From Termitomyces sp. T153 (Eukaryota; Basidiomycota; Agaricomycetes; Agaricales; Lyophyllaceae): 64,000 bases of DNA. The first letter of the stretch is position 1. Each line of letters starts with the position of its first letter. Location: the NCBI GenBank assembly GCA_018296165.2, contig JACKQL020000075.1:1-64000 (forward strand), read 5' to 3'. Made by a program: the position numbers and the translations under genes. This document shows positions 1-10,139 of the stretch, piece by piece. The notes below the pieces were generated by a model, which was not told the DNA's origin, did not search any database, and worked only from the letters and a program-made list of their open reading frames with translations.

Positions 1-3000
1 AGCGAATACAGTGATGGAGGACAACGCCCTTGGCGAGTCCCCACCACCCGCTGGCTGCACACCTGGGATTACAACCAGGTTCCATATTGGGCAGCGATTT
101 TCTTATCTCCGCAAGGAAATGCCTTTATGCACATGTGTGGGACTCAGGCCGCATATTACCTATCCTATTCCATCTCGTGAATACAGCCTACTACCCACTA
201 AAACCCCGCCCATGGTCACGTATTGTGATCCTTGCCATGGTGTCATGTCTACAACACGCGTGTCTTTCCACGTCTTAATCACTGGGGGTAAGGGGATTGA
301 TTTCTTCCCCAGTCTCCTGTTTGTCAGTTTAAAATCTGTCTCTGCTCTCTTTTTGATGGCAGCATTCCACCTATTTGATATTTCCACTTCACTAAGTGGT
401 ACATCATCATGTCTTATAACCCTTTCACATCTTATCGCCCATATGAAGGAGGCCGCTTCCGTTACTACTATTTTATAAAGTCGTGTTAGTCCTTGAGATG
501 GTTTTCCTTCTTCGTCTTTTATCATTAAAAGAGCACTGCCAAGGATTGAGCCTAGGCTAGTTTCTGGGAACTCATTATCTGTCTTATTCTTCCACATCTT
601 GCGTACCGTACTCCAGACTAGACCTTGGCCTGTACACTTACACTTGGTCAGAATGTGTTCCATTGATTCGACTTCCCCATCGTGTTTGCACCGGGCTCGT
701 TCTCTCAGGACAGGGTCCATCGAAGGTTTATCCCAGTACGTTCCCACCTTGTATGCATCATGGGCACATTTCCACAGGAACATTCGCAGGGGTTTTGAGA
801 AATCCTTGCATCGCAGGCTTGACCATATCTGTTTTCTGCTCGGCGATCTTCTGTTTACTCCTTTCACATGACTAAGAATGCTTTCCATTGTTTTTCCTGT
901 TTGCGGTCTCTCACAAATACTTTTCATTTTCATGATAGTCTTATAGGCTATTGTCTGCGTGATCTTTGAAAGTTTCGCACCGGTGAGGTGTAGTTCTGTT
1001 GGGATAGGGGGTAGTAATATTGGTCTCTCCTTTTTGAGAGCAGCTTTTGCCAAAGAGGTGGCTTTCTTCTCGTACATTGAGACTTGGGTCCCGTCCAAGT
1101 CCATGAAAGTGACTGGGGCCGTATGCATCCTCAGTCTTCCTAAAACTATCCGGAGGAGACCCGAATTCATGGTATCCACAAAACCGGAGTCTTCTTTTTC
1201 TCTTGTGTCTTTGGTTAGAGATGCTATTACATCCTTATCCCTTGTTTTTATTACCAGCGGTTTATTGATTCCAGCCTTCATTGACGTTAGTAGTACTGCC
1301 AATAGGGTGCTGCCCTTTTTTGGTTCGTCTTCACTACTTATCCACATCTCACTAGCATTCAGCTCATACATATTCTCAAAGTATACACCAGCCCCTATAA
1401 TTCGTACACCACGGTTTTCTCTCGTGGTATGTGACTTTCCTCCTATGTATGCTACTAATGGCATTTGGTCTTCCATTCGGTTTTGCCGGAGGTAGACATA
1501 GTGGTATGTTGGGCCAGTCGTGAAGATCCGAAATAGGTCCGCCATGGAGCCTTCAGTGACCAGTCTGGCATTAAAGCGGACCACTGGTGATGTATCCTCG
1601 TCCTGGTGTTCACTGCACATCTGGTTGATTCTGTCATCTGGCTGTTCTGCCCTAGGATCCCATTTACTTGGGAGGGTATTGAGCATGTCGTTTGCTCTGT
1701 TTACGCATGAGTGAGGGTGCAGGCATCCTTTGGTGTTTTCTAACGTCATACATCCAGGGCATTCGCATTCGTCACTTTCAACGTGGCCACAATTCGACAG
1801 AATATTTGCTAGTTCTGATGCTTCACCCACAGTCTTTACCTTATGCTTTGCTTTTAAGCATTCCGCTACCTTACCACTGTTCATCTTACGTATCTTAGGG
1901 TCTGCTGCAAAGTGGTACCAAATTGGTAATTCTTCCATTATTTCACGGCTGAAAGCTAAGCCTTCAGGACGTACATTGAACTCTTTAGCTGTTTTTATTA
2001 TACTTGTTATATCAGGGCAAATTTCCCTACGAGACGACACAATAGTCCTCCATGTTTGTAAGAAGGGGTTTACCTTTACTCTTATATCTACCCCTTCTTC
2101 TAGCTTAGGAGCATTCATAGCCATTAAAACATCAGCAACTTTAGCCCACATAGGTCGCTCAGACCCAAATTTTAAATAAGATTTAAGCCACATAATGTTT
2201 ATGGCCTTATTTCTACTTTTGATATCAACCAGCGCTCGCCCACCATCATGTAGGGGTTTAAACATAGTTTCTGCATTTACTAAGGAGCTTTTTCCAGCCC
2301 ACATGAATCTATTTGCTCTCCTGGATAGTAAGGTCTCAATATGACTTGGGATACCTTGTACCTGAGCTAGGTACTGCGTCATACCAGCTATCACCATCTG
2401 GACTATCAGGCGTCTCCCTTCCATGGTTGGATTACTCTTTTCCCACACATTCAAACTTTTATCGATCTTTTCTAGTACTGTAGACCACGGAGCACTAAGG
2501 TCGGCATCGTTTCCAAACCAGGCTCCTAATATACGGATGGAACATCCATCCTCGACAATGTGTATGCCATTTGGGATCATCGATCCTCCTGGTTTTGTGG
2601 TTCTTTCCTTCAGAACCATTTGGCGGTATTCTTTCGTCCCTATTGGGATTATCTCCGTTTTTGTGGTATTGAAATTTGCACCCGAAGCGATGCACCAGTC
2701 ATCCAATATTATATTGAGCTCTTCTAAGTCGTCGTCTTTTGACAGGAACGTAGTAGTATCATCTGCAAACAGGTTTGCAATCAGTTTCTCTACTTGGCCT
2801 GGAATCTCGTAACCTTTTAAGTTAGATCTTCTCAGGCGGGCTGCTAGCGGTTCAATTGCCAGGTCAAATAGGAGGCACGATAGTGGATCACCTTGTCTTA
2901 CCCCTCTTGTTATTTTCCACGGTGAGCTTAATACCCCGTTTACCATGATTCTAGTTTCAGCTCTCTCATACAGTGACTTTACTATATTGGTAAAGGTGGA

Positions 3001-3240
3001 AGGGATTCCAAATTTATCAAGGGTTCTCCATAGGTAGTCATGCGCTATCTTATCATATGCCTTTTCCTGGTCTAACGCTACAATTAGACCATCCTGTTGT
3101 TTGGCCTCAGCATAGTGCATCATCATTCGAATCAACTTAGTTTGTTCAGAGATACTCCTTCCCGGGATGAAGCCTGCTTGGCTTGGGTGGACAAGATCAC
3201 CTATGATGACGGAAAGTCTTAGTGTTAGTTGGATCATGCA
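1..3240 (-). mobile_element. 5'-truncated non-LTR retrotransposon (LINE, RNase H-bearing)
   Basis: The block consists of one long minus-strand ORF plus about 160 bases of 3' sequence that runs off the window start. The 5' end stops at about 3226-3240, inside the reverse transcriptase domain. The endonuclease and any first ORF are therefore missing, as is usual after incomplete target-primed reverse transcription. Just past the junction, the flanking DNA resembles a second copy at 6146-6535. The short string gttggatcat occurs at the junction here and at the matching place near 6149, suggesting microhomology at the 5' join. A smaller relic of the same family lies at 19975-20458. The exact 3' end is outside the window. 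Confidence 0.85.
160..3237 (-). CDS. LINE ORF2 fragment: reverse transcriptase, RNase H, zinc knuckle
   Basis: This 1025-residue open frame lacks stops or frameshifts. It begins inside the reverse transcriptase, so the listed start is only the first ATG in the fragment. The palm carries motif A around Asp56 (LDQEKAYD), the motif around GVRQGDPLS (112-120) and the catalytic FADD at 157-160. The thumb and connection follow. A second enzymatic region near residues 610-790 reads like a LINE RNase H (an AGVYFE-type strand, later a DLDG segment). Near residue 880 there is a Cys/His cluster (RCKHDG, then MEHILTKC) typical of the C-terminal knuckle of these elements. It would copy element RNA in cis. 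The intact frame suggests a recent insertion, but the truncated copy cannot be autonomous. The clade is probably I/Tad-like. Confidence 0.85.
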   Translation of the reverse strand: MIQLTLRLSVIIGDLVHPSQAGFIPGRSISEQTKLIRMMMHYAEAKQQDGLIVALDQEKAYDKIAHDYLWRTLDKFGIPSTFTNIVKSLYERAETRIMVNGVLSSPWKITRGVRQGDPLSCLLFDLAIEPLAARLRRSNLKGYEIPGQVEKLIANLFADDTTTFLSKDDDLEELNIILDDWCIASGANFNTTKTEIIPIGTKEYRQMVLKERTTKPGGSMIPNGIHIVEDGCSIRILGAWFGNDADLSAPWSTVLEKIDKSLNVWEKSNPTMEGRRLIVQMVIAGMTQYLAQVQGIPSHIETLLSRRANRFMWAGKSSLVNAETMFKPLHDGGRALVDIKSRNKAINIMWLKSYLKFGSERPMWAKVADVLMAMNAPKLEEGVDIRVKVNPFLQTWRTIVSSRREICPDITSIIKTAKEFNVRPEGLAFSREIMEELPIWYHFAADPKIRKMNSGKVAECLKAKHKVKTVGEASELANILSNCGHVESDECECPGCMTLENTKGCLHPHSCVNRANDMLNTLPSKWDPRAEQPDDRINQMCSEHQDEDTSPVVRFNARLVTEGSMADLFRIFTTGPTYHYVYLRQNRMEDQMPLVAYIGGKSHTTRENRGVRIIGAGVYFENMYELNASEMWISSEDEPKKGSTLLAVLLTSMKAGINKPLVIKTRDKDVIASLTKDTREKEDSGFVDTMNSGLLRIVLGRLRMHTAPVTFMDLDGTQVSMYEKKATSLAKAALKKERPILLPPIPTELHLTGAKLSKITQTIAYKTIMKMKSICERPQTGKTMESILSHVKGVNRRSPSRKQIWSSLRCKDFSKPLRMFLWKCAHDAYKVGTYWDKPSMDPVLRERARCKHDGEVESMEHILTKCKCTGQGLVWSTVRKMWKNKTDNEFPETSLGSILGSALLMIKDEEGKPSQGLTRLYKIVVTEAASFIWAIRCERVIRHDDVPLSEVEISNRWNAAIKKRAETDFKLTNRRLGKKSIPLPPVIKTWKDTRVVDMTPWQGSQYVTMGGVLVGSRLYSRDGIG

Positions 3241-3254
3241 CCCCCGTGACGGTT

Positions 3255-4070
3255 ACCACCCGAGTGGAAACGGACCCTTAATGCCTTCCTGACGTCAATT
3301 AAAGCAAACTAGCGAGGCATTTTTTAGTACAGTTAGTGTTCTATAGCATTGTGTCCGAAGAGTAGTGTTGGTATTGGATCTACTCTTAGATGACGTTGTT
3401 ACAGACCGGACGACGGAAATTCAAGAAGCTTTTCTAGTGTTATATAAATAGATGAAATGAAAATTGATTGTGTGACATTTATGGGCGCGGCAAGTTCCCC
3501 TTGGGATGGCTAATGGTGGCCCGAGCCATTAGCAACTTTCCAAGTTTTCAACAGATTACATTTGTGCACTCTATAAGTGAACGAATGCCTCTCCGCGCTA
3601 CTTGACCTAATTGTTTAGTGTTTAGTTACACTACAAGAGTACTTTCAGGGCTCATCCATGATGACTTGCAGGCCATCCATGTCGGTCTCTCATATATCAC
3701 ATGTCCTCCCATCGTGTAATGATCCTCGGAAGTGGGGGCCCCTAGGGACACTGAATCCAATGAAAGGAACTCTGCGTGGTTACTTTGCACGACCATCTCA
3801 TCGTTTGTATCAATTTACCATACATTTATCGGTCATCTTAATATGGATGTCACGCACGCGCACTTGAATCCCAAGCCCAAAATTAGGAGAGATAGCAATC
3901 AATACCAGCGTTGGAAAACGCATCGTGTGTGATTTAGTCAGAATAAATGCGTACGTCCGCCCAGCACTGCCCCCACAGATGTGATATGATATGCCAACAC
4001 AACGCATACCGAAACCAACCAACTTTTGCATTCATTCACCCCTACTCTCAGCAGAATTTTCGATTTATTT
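3255..4070. repeat. Diverged copy of the segment at 6187-6535
   Basis: Several blocks appear in the same order in both places: 'gagtggaaacg', 'cgccttcctga(c/t)gtcaatt(a/g)aagcaaactagcg', 'ggacgacggaaa', 'ttttctagtgtta', 'gctaatggtggcc', 'gcaggccatcc(a/t)tgtcggtctct' and 'cattcacccct'. This copy is longer because of insertions of several hundred bases. No gene is supported here. It looks like a dispersed non-coding repeat or an old segmental duplication placed directly against the LINE 5' junction. Confidence 0.7.
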
Positions 4071-4079
4071 ATTTTTTTT

Positions 4080-4141
4080 CTTCTCTCTCTCCCGCATACG
4101 CACTTTGACTTGGAACCGATCGCACGCCACTAATGCATGAT
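4080..4141. repeat. Partial third copy of the end of the 404-bp repeat
   Basis: These 62 bases (cccgcatacgcactttgac and following, ending gcatgat) match 4440-4499 and 5177-5237. The string breaks at 4141/4142, where the next full repeat begins, so the spacer found between the two full copies is missing here. Confidence 0.85.
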
Positions 4142-4545
4142 GAGAACACAGGAATCCGCAACTCCCACGACAGATGAATCCGAACTAATGACACAGATAC
4201 ACACCCCCTTGTTCCCCCTAGACACTGCCGCGACGTTACCTCGCACACCACACATGCTACGTTAAACTCTGCGAGGAAAGTTCCAATACCCAACAATAGG
4301 ATAAAAGCACACAAGCACAACCGACATCATTACTTACTACCGGTGTAGAGTCGTACACTAGTTACTCTACCCCCGCCTCTTAGCCCTGTATAGTGGCTTG
4401 CCGGCGGTATAAACAGAATACATTCATTCATTCGTATTCTTCTTCTCTCGCGCATACGCACTTTGACTTGGAACCGATCGCACGCCACTAATGCATGATC
4501 CTTCTCGGGTCTCACAAATCTAACGAGTGGTGGCGACCCATTCAT
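4142..4545. repeat. 404-bp direct repeat, copy 1
   Basis: It is identical to 4880-5283 except for three substitutions that I could find (near 4450, 4502 and 4518). It contains no convincing gene. The period between copies is 738 bp, with 334 bp of unrelated sequence between them. The copies start with gagaacacagg and end with gacccattcat. No TG/CA LTR termini are present, so a tandem duplication is more likely than a miniature LTR element. Confidence 0.9.
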
Positions 4546-4879
4546 GTTGCTGATGCATGGATCGCTCCGGCCAAGTTCGTGGCGAAGTCGGGAGCCTTCA
4601 CCAAGACAGGCAAAAGACGAGAACAGAAAACGACACCGGAAGAAGAAGACAACGAAAATGACGAGGAAGAGGAGAGGTGGTGGAGGAGGATGGAAGGGGA
4701 CAGGGAGGCAGACTTCGGTCTAGTGGAAGAGGATGACGAGGAGGGCAGGCGAGAGGAGACAAGGGAGTGAGGAGGAAGCAAGGCAGACGAAGATGGAACC
4801 ACACATGTTACAAGATTGGCGAGACGAGGAGATACACACCACGGGAGGTCACGACAACCCGCGTCCGCGAAGACTCAGG
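4546..4879. other. Purine-rich spacer between the 404-bp repeats
   Basis: It contains an Arg/Glu-rich open frame (4495-4770, plus strand) made almost entirely of GAG/GAA/AGG-type codons. I treat this as low-complexity sequence, not a gene. Nothing else was seen. Confidence 0.5.
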
Positions 4880-5283
4880 GAGAACACAGGAATCCGCAAC
4901 TCCCACGACAGATGAATCCGAACTAATGACACAGATACACACCCCCTTGTTCCCCCTAGACACTGCCGCGACGTTACCTCGCACACCACACATGCTACGT
5001 TAAACTCTGCGAGGAAAGTTCCAATACCCAACAATAGGATAAAAGCACACAAGCACAACCGACATCATTACTTACTACCGGTGTAGAGTCGTACACTAGT
5101 TACTCTACCCCCGCCTCTTAGCCCTGTATAGTGGCTTGCCGGCGGTATAAACAGAATACATTCATTCATTCGTATTCTTCTTCTCTCCCGCATACGCACT
5201 TTGACTTGGAACCGATCGCACGCCACTAATGCATGATCCGTCTCGGGTCTCACAATTCTAACGAGTGGTGGCGACCCATTCAT
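4880..5283. repeat. 404-bp direct repeat, copy 2
   Basis: Second copy of the unit at 4142-4545. It ends about 100 bases before the start codon of the small secreted protein gene, so the repeat forms the upstream part of that promoter region. Confidence 0.9.
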
Positions 5284-5304
5284 ATTTCGGCTCGTATTTT
5301 TCTC

Positions 5305-5310
5305 TATAAA
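5305..5310 (+). promoter_or_regulatory. TATA box of the small secreted protein gene
   Basis: TATAAA lies 74 bases upstream of the ATG at 5384, a normal spacing for a fungal core promoter with a short leader. Confidence 0.6.
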
Positions 5311-5383
5311 GCATGGGGGGGGGCAGCTTTTCTTCCCTATCATCGTTTAACCTCACAAGCGATACATCCTCGAGCACAAACCA

Positions 5384-5802
5384 ATGCCTTCTCTTCGCAC
5401 CATCTTCCTCTTTTTCGCTTGCGCCCTTGCGACTCAGTCTCTTGCCGCGCCTCAATCATCTCCAGCTGATCTGTCGCTGAAAGAGCTGGATCAGTAAGTA
5501 TCGTATCAATCTTTTGTCTTCCATTCTATATACAAAGATATGCACAACTTACCATGATTCCCTTCTAGGTTGATGTCCAAAGTTTGTGGGGAATTCAAAA
5601 GGCTGAATGGTATTGTAGACCGAACATTGTAAGTATCAACTCAATCTTAATTCTTTATTTTCTAGACTACTTTCATGCTAAACTATCGTTTGTTCCTAGG
5701 ACAGTTGATGAATTCAAAGCAAGGGCACGTGCCTATCGGAAGTGTGCCGAACTGGAGAGTGCGATGCAAGACAGAGAAGTTTACGAGGATCTTTTGGGAT
5801 AA
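5384..5802 (+). CDS. Small secreted protein, 90 residues, 3 exons
   Basis: Spliced model: exons 5384-5493, 5569-5628 and 5700-5802; introns of 75 and 71 bp with GTAAGT donors and TAG acceptors. The frame runs cleanly to TAA. The N-terminus is a classical signal peptide: MPSLRTIFLFFACALATQSL, then AAPQ with a likely cut after Ala-Ala. The mature part is about 68 residues, charged and helical-looking, with two cysteines (in SKVCGEF and YRKCAEL) that could form one disulfide. I recognise no family. It has the form of a fungal small secreted protein. Position between a 404-bp repeat and a dispersed repeat puts it in a repeat-rich setting, as is common for this gene class. Function unknown. Confidence 0.75.
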
Positions 5803-6186
5803 CTGTCGTAGTCCATGAATCCATCGTCTCCAAGCATTTTGGATGATAGTGAATGGTTGGTTGGTTAGGGTTCCACCCCAAGTTTCACGCACCTGTCAGA
5901 GTCCTATATCAAGATATCCCATCTCTGTGGAACGAAAAAAAAAAAAGACAAACACCCCCACCCAGTCCTTTCGTACGTCCATTATGGAGGAGCTGATGAA
6001 GAAATCATAAAAGCGTCAAGCACCTCGAATTTCTGGCTGTCATTTGTGATGCGTGCTACTGTCAAGATCCTACAATCTCGTAGGACGACCGACGGCGTGA
6101 GTCGAGACGGGACGCCTCGATTGGCCATGCATGTTAAGTTGGTTGGATCATCCTGTGCGGATTTTTCGGATCGCTCTAAGAACGCT

Positions 6187-6535
6187 CACGAGTGGAAACG
6201 AAGCCTTTGAACGCCTTCCTGATGTCAATTGAAGCAAACTAGCGCGAGGCATCTTTCTGTGTCCGAACAGTAGTGCCATTAATGACGTCACGGACGACGG
6301 AAACTCGAGAAGGTTTTCTAGTGTTAAATAGAAATAGTACATCGTGTCAGTGAAGATTGTGTGCCATTTGTGGCGAAGAACCTGATCAGGGAGAGGGTGT
6401 GGTATTGGATAGCTAATGGTGGCCATTAGCGACTCAAGTGAAGGAATGCGTCGTTGAGTAGCGCAGGCCATCCTTGTCGGTCTCTGACGATTTACATTCA
6501 CCCCTGCTCCCGGTAGAATTTTCGATTCCATACAT
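6187..6535. repeat. Diverged copy of the segment at 3255-4070
   Basis: This is the shorter copy of the duplicated non-coding segment. It ends at the 3' end of scd6 (which stops at 6584), so part of it may be transcribed as the scd6 3' UTR. The preceding 5803-6186 region holds only a poly-A run near 5935 and nothing gene-like. A short CA/CG-rich microsatellite follows at 6536-6560. Confidence 0.7.
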
Positions 6536-6583
6536 ACGTACATACACACACGCGCGCCCAAAAAAAAGAAAACACCCCACCCA

Positions 6584-7677
6584 TCATCGCGCCGCCGCGC
6601 CGGCCGCCCTGCCTCTCCTCCTCCCCGCCCCCTGCGCATGATACCCGCCCACTCCCACGCCCGCATAGTACCCGCCCACACCCCCATGACCTCCGTACCC
6701 GCCCGGTTCACCAAACGTCGCGACGTTGCGCTCGCGCTCTTCTTCGCGCCTGCTTCGTGGCGCGCCGGTGTGGATGGTGGGGTTGGGGACGGGGCCGCCG
6801 GGGCCCCTGCGCCGGGGAAGAGGAACCGGAGAGAGCGTGTCAAAGAACGATTTGGCAGGGTCGTATGCGGATGTGGTGGTGTCGGCGGTGGCAGGGCTAG
6901 CGTTTGCTGCGAGAGCGCCCACGCCGTTGGGCTGTTCGTCAGCGGACCCCAAGGCAGCCTTGTCAAACTTTGCATTCATAGTCTCGAAATCGAAATCGGT
7001 CGTGGGGACCGTGAGTTGCTGCTGTGTGTGCCTGGACGGACGTGCGCCTGCGCCGCCACGGCCTCGTCCGCGGGTGGTGGAGACGCGGAGGTCGCCGAGG
7101 GCGCGCTCGACGGTCTCGAGAGATGCAGCGGCGGTGTGGACAGAGTTGGGGGGGTTGCGTTTGGGCTGGGGCTGCTGGTGAGGGCGCGGGGGCGTGGGAG
7201 TGGGTGCTGTGGGTGGAGCGGCCTGGGAGGGGTTTGGTTTGTGAGGAGTAATAGGAAGGACGGACGTACGAGGACTGCGGGGTCGTCGTGGACGCTGCGG
7301 CGCGGGGTGGGCTCGTCGACTGCGAGGTCTTTTACCTCTGAAGCGCGAAAGATGATGTATTGGTAGGGTTCTTGGACTGGCGGGATGAATTCGGCAGGGG
7401 GGCTGGAGAGAGTCAGGTGGGCGAATGACACGTGTTGGGGTGCTCACCGCCGGGTCTCGGTGCCCATGGAGAAGACTGGAGAGTGTGAGATGGCACGAGG
7501 AAAAGACACGGCACGCACCATTGGAGAGCTGGATGGTGGACGCAGCGGGGTCGATGCCTGCGAGGATGCCGCGGTACCGCACATCAGAGTGGGAGATGAG
7601 CGAGATGGGTTTTCTGTGGAATTGAGCGAGACTCGTGACGAAGACCTGGACACGCACCCAATGAAACTCTGCGCCAT
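6584..7677 (-). CDS. scd6: Scd6/Lsm14-family translational repressor
   Basis: Five exons (7677-7658, 7613-7519, 7475-7448, 7402-7270, 7222-6584) join in frame to 304 residues; the introns are only 43-54 bp. Residues 1-75 form the divergent Lsm domain (FIGKPISLISHSDVRYRGIL, then EYQYIIFR-like PYQYIIFRASEVKDL). Later come an FDF box (about 168-182, DFDFETMNAKFDK), an FFD box (about 212-223, YDPAKSFFDTLS) and a TFG box (about 249-266, REEERERNVATFGEPGG). The tail is Gly/Arg-rich. This is the full domain order of Scd6/Rap55, a cytoplasmic P-body protein that represses translation and promotes decapping through Dhh1 and eIF4G. It is divergent from the gene at 7816, with about 138 bp between the start codons. 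Confidence 0.93.
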
Positions 7678-7815
7678 GGATGAACGGGAAAAAGCAGGTT
7701 GGAACTCCGACGGGGGGGGATGATGGTTTGCAGTTGTTGTGACAGACACTCCCTTCCCTTCGGTCACTGTTTTGCGTCACGAAAACGCAGAGGACGGTCA
7801 CACCCCGATAATAGA

Positions 7816-8871
7816 ATGGAATCGCGCAAACGGCCCCGCGAGAATGAGACAGAGGCCCAGCGGCTCAAGCGCGAGAAAGCCGCCGAGCGCCAGCGCAGAA
7901 AGCGCGAGCGCGACCGCAACAACAACAACAACAGCAGCAGCGCCCTCGCCTTTGCCCTCCACGCCCCGCCGCCCCCGCCGCCGCCCCCCGCCGCCCCCGC
8001 CGCTGTCCCCGCCGTCCTCGACGCCCCCCTCCTCGACTTCCACGACGACTACCCCGCCCCCGCCCCGCCCCCCGACCTCACCCCCGAGGAGCTCGCCCGC
8101 CGCGACAGGGTCCGTGCCGCCGCCCGCGAGCGCCAGCGCAAGCACCGCGCCCTCGTCAAGCAGCGCAAGCAGCGCGAGATGGGCAACGACATCCCCATCG
8201 AGCAGGTCCACTACCGCGTCGGCCCCGACGGCGCCTACCAGCAGGTCCTCCCGCCCGACCTGCCCCCGCACCACGAGCCGCCCTTCCCCCACGCGCCCCC
8301 CGGCGGCCAGACCTTCGCCTCCACCCTCCTCCTCTCCTTCTCCTGCGCGCCCCTCCTCAAGCAGCACCTCCTCCGCACCCTCCACATGACCAACGACGAG
8401 CTCGCCTCCCTCGAGCCCGTCCTCGCCGAGGCCTGGGAGCACTGGGACCACGCACGCCGCGCCCACTACGCCGAGCAGGCCGCAAAAGCCGGCCTCCCGC
8501 CCCCCGCACTCGCGCCCCCCTCCTACCCCCTCGACCTCTCCCCCGAGCAGCAGCAACACGTCCAGCAGCAGGCCCAGCAGTACGCCGCCGCCGCAGCAGC
8601 AGCAGCAGCCGCCCTCCCCCCGCCCGACAACGAGTTCAGAGCACGCTTCCACAGATCCCTCGTCGCCCCCACCCCATTTCGCTCCTTCAACCCCGGCTCC
8701 ACCCCTTCCAGCTCCGCCGGCGCCACTGCTCCCACAGAGACCCCTGCTACCACCACAACCACAGCCACCGCAGCCATCGATCCCCATCTCAACACAAACG
8801 GAACAACAAAAAGCGCCTCTCCAACCTCCAACGACGGCGATTTCGCTACAGATGATCCCGATTTTGGATAG
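7816..8871 (+). CDS. Low-complexity basic, Pro/Ala/Gln-rich protein
   Basis: Single exon, 351 residues. The ATG at 7816 was chosen because the open frame upstream runs into the divergent promoter of scd6. Residues 1-35 are strongly basic and helical (ESRKRPRENETEAQRLKREK, then more RERQRRKR-like repeats), resembling a nuclear localisation or basic DNA/RNA-binding segment without a leucine zipper. Asn and Ser runs, a Pro-rich stretch, a second RQRKHRALVKQRKQR basic patch, then Gln and poly-Ala tracts follow. Third positions are almost all C or G, unlike the neighbours. I recognise no family. A nuclear regulator is plausible but is only inferred from composition. Confidence 0.7.
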   Translation: MESRKRPRENETEAQRLKREKAAERQRRKRERDRNNNNNSSSALAFALHAPPPPPPPPAAPAAVPAVLDAPLLDFHDDYPAPAPPPDLTPEELARRDRVRAAARERQRKHRALVKQRKQREMGNDIPIEQVHYRVGPDGAYQQVLPPDLPPHHEPPFPHAPPGGQTFASTLLLSFSCAPLLKQHLLRTLHMTNDELASLEPVLAEAWEHWDHARRAHYAEQAAKAGLPPPALAPPSYPLDLSPEQQQHVQQQAQQYAAAAAAAAAALPPPDNEFRARFHRSLVAPTPFRSFNPGSTPSSSAGATAPTETPATTTTTATAAIDPHLNTNGTTKSASPTSNDGDFATDDPDFG

Positions 8872-8948
8872 TCCTTGTGTATTATTACTCCCGTAGATAT
8901 TGACACGTTACTGCTGTACGATCCATGAATTCGGCGCCGCACCGCACT

Positions 8949-9010
8949 GACGGCGCCTGATATATGTACGAAATGAGTGGACGGCGCCTGATATATGTAC
9001 GAAATGAGTG
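8949..9010. repeat. Perfect tandem duplication, 2 x 31 bp
   Basis: Two identical, abutting 31-bp units (8949-8979 and 8980-9010), each beginning gacggcgcctgatatatg. They lie just downstream of the basic-protein stop codon and probably within its 3' UTR. Confidence 0.95.
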
Positions 9011-10139
9011 GCCACCGCAACAATAGACGGCACGGCACGGCGGCGGACTACAGTAAGCAGCTTTTTCGGATCGCAAGCCCCGGATGCTACTCCCCTTTCT
9101 CATCGTAACACATGTCATCCACACACCAAGCATCTGATCCACCCTCCCCATCCCTGACTGTCTTTCCACTTTTTTTGCATACTCCGCTCTTTTCAGGTGT
9201 TGTGGCTAGCTAGCTCATCATGGTGCTCTTATATATGCTGCTCCTATGAAAACTGTGATGAATTCAATCCAAGTGTTGAATCATCCTCTAGCATATTGAT
9301 ACATGCATTTCATGGAAAGCAGTGCAGTAAGGTACTAGCTTCCTTTTGAACTTTACGTTACGATTTAGGTGCAGTGCATAAAAGCTGGAGTGCAGGATCG
9401 TCTGTACAGCCCGTCAGTTCTTACGAGACTCGAGCGTCGCCATGCCTCCAGTCAGGTTGAGCACGGGAAGCGCATTCCATTGCGTAAGAGTTCATCCAGG
9501 CAAGTCAACCAACCCGACCATACCACAATCCGTCGTGAGGGACCAGGAACTCCATAGTACAGACCTCCACATGCGAGCCTTTGTTCGAGCGGACGTTTTG
9601 GCACTTTGGTTTCGTCAAGCTTGAAGGGGGATCCAGACAGGTGGAGAGGGTGATGGGCATGGAATTAATGCCAGTGTTCAGGAGAACAGATCGCGCCTCA
9701 GCTGCAGATGGGATGGGCGAGAGGTATGGAGATCAGAAATTCCGTGATTGTTGAACAGAGCGCGTGCATTAAAGAGATGACTGACGCCCTTCGAGTGGTA
9801 GTCATTGATTCGTAAGTCCACTGTGTCACCGTATTCAGGGACTTGAAAAGCTGTGTGAAAGAGAGAGGTCTGTTGTTTGTGATGATGCTGATATCAATTC
9901 AAGGTTGATCCCAGTCTAATGAAATTATAGTGTATATCTTTTAGCTTTTTGAGAACAGTAGAGAGCTAACGCACTTTTCCATTCACAGAGTGAAAGAGAG
10001 CCCATCCATTATGTATGGGGAAGGTCAATGCAAGGGAATCAAACATAAATGCTGCCTTTGCAGAAGTTGGTCGTCAAGTCCATAGCAAGATAATCTGTTG
10101 TCCTCTTGGAGGCTTAGGATGATATCGGCCGGGATAGCA
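9011..10139. other. Intergenic, no gene seen
   Basis: Mixed composition with normal CpG up to about 9800. Only short open frames without recognisable similarity. From about 9840 the sequence grades into a CpG-poor repeat block. Confidence 0.5.

Noticed and set aside
4495..4770. Arg/Glu-rich 91-residue ORF between the 404-bp repeats
   Set aside because: Pure low-complexity purine-rich DNA, open in several frames and on both strands, with no start context or introns.
4069..5058. Two near-identical minus-strand ORFs (4069-4320 and 4849-5058)
   Set aside because: They are the same sequence because they lie in the duplicated repeat. No family features, and they cross the repeat boundaries differently.
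4142..5283. Miniature LTR element (TRIM) with 404-bp LTRs and a 334-bp interior
   Set aside because: No TG/CA ends, no primer-binding site or purine tract, and a third partial copy joined head-to-tail fits tandem duplication better.
7798..8787. 329-codon Gly/Val-rich minus-strand frame opposite the basic-protein gene
   Set aside because: A shadow of the high-GC third positions of the plus-strand gene.
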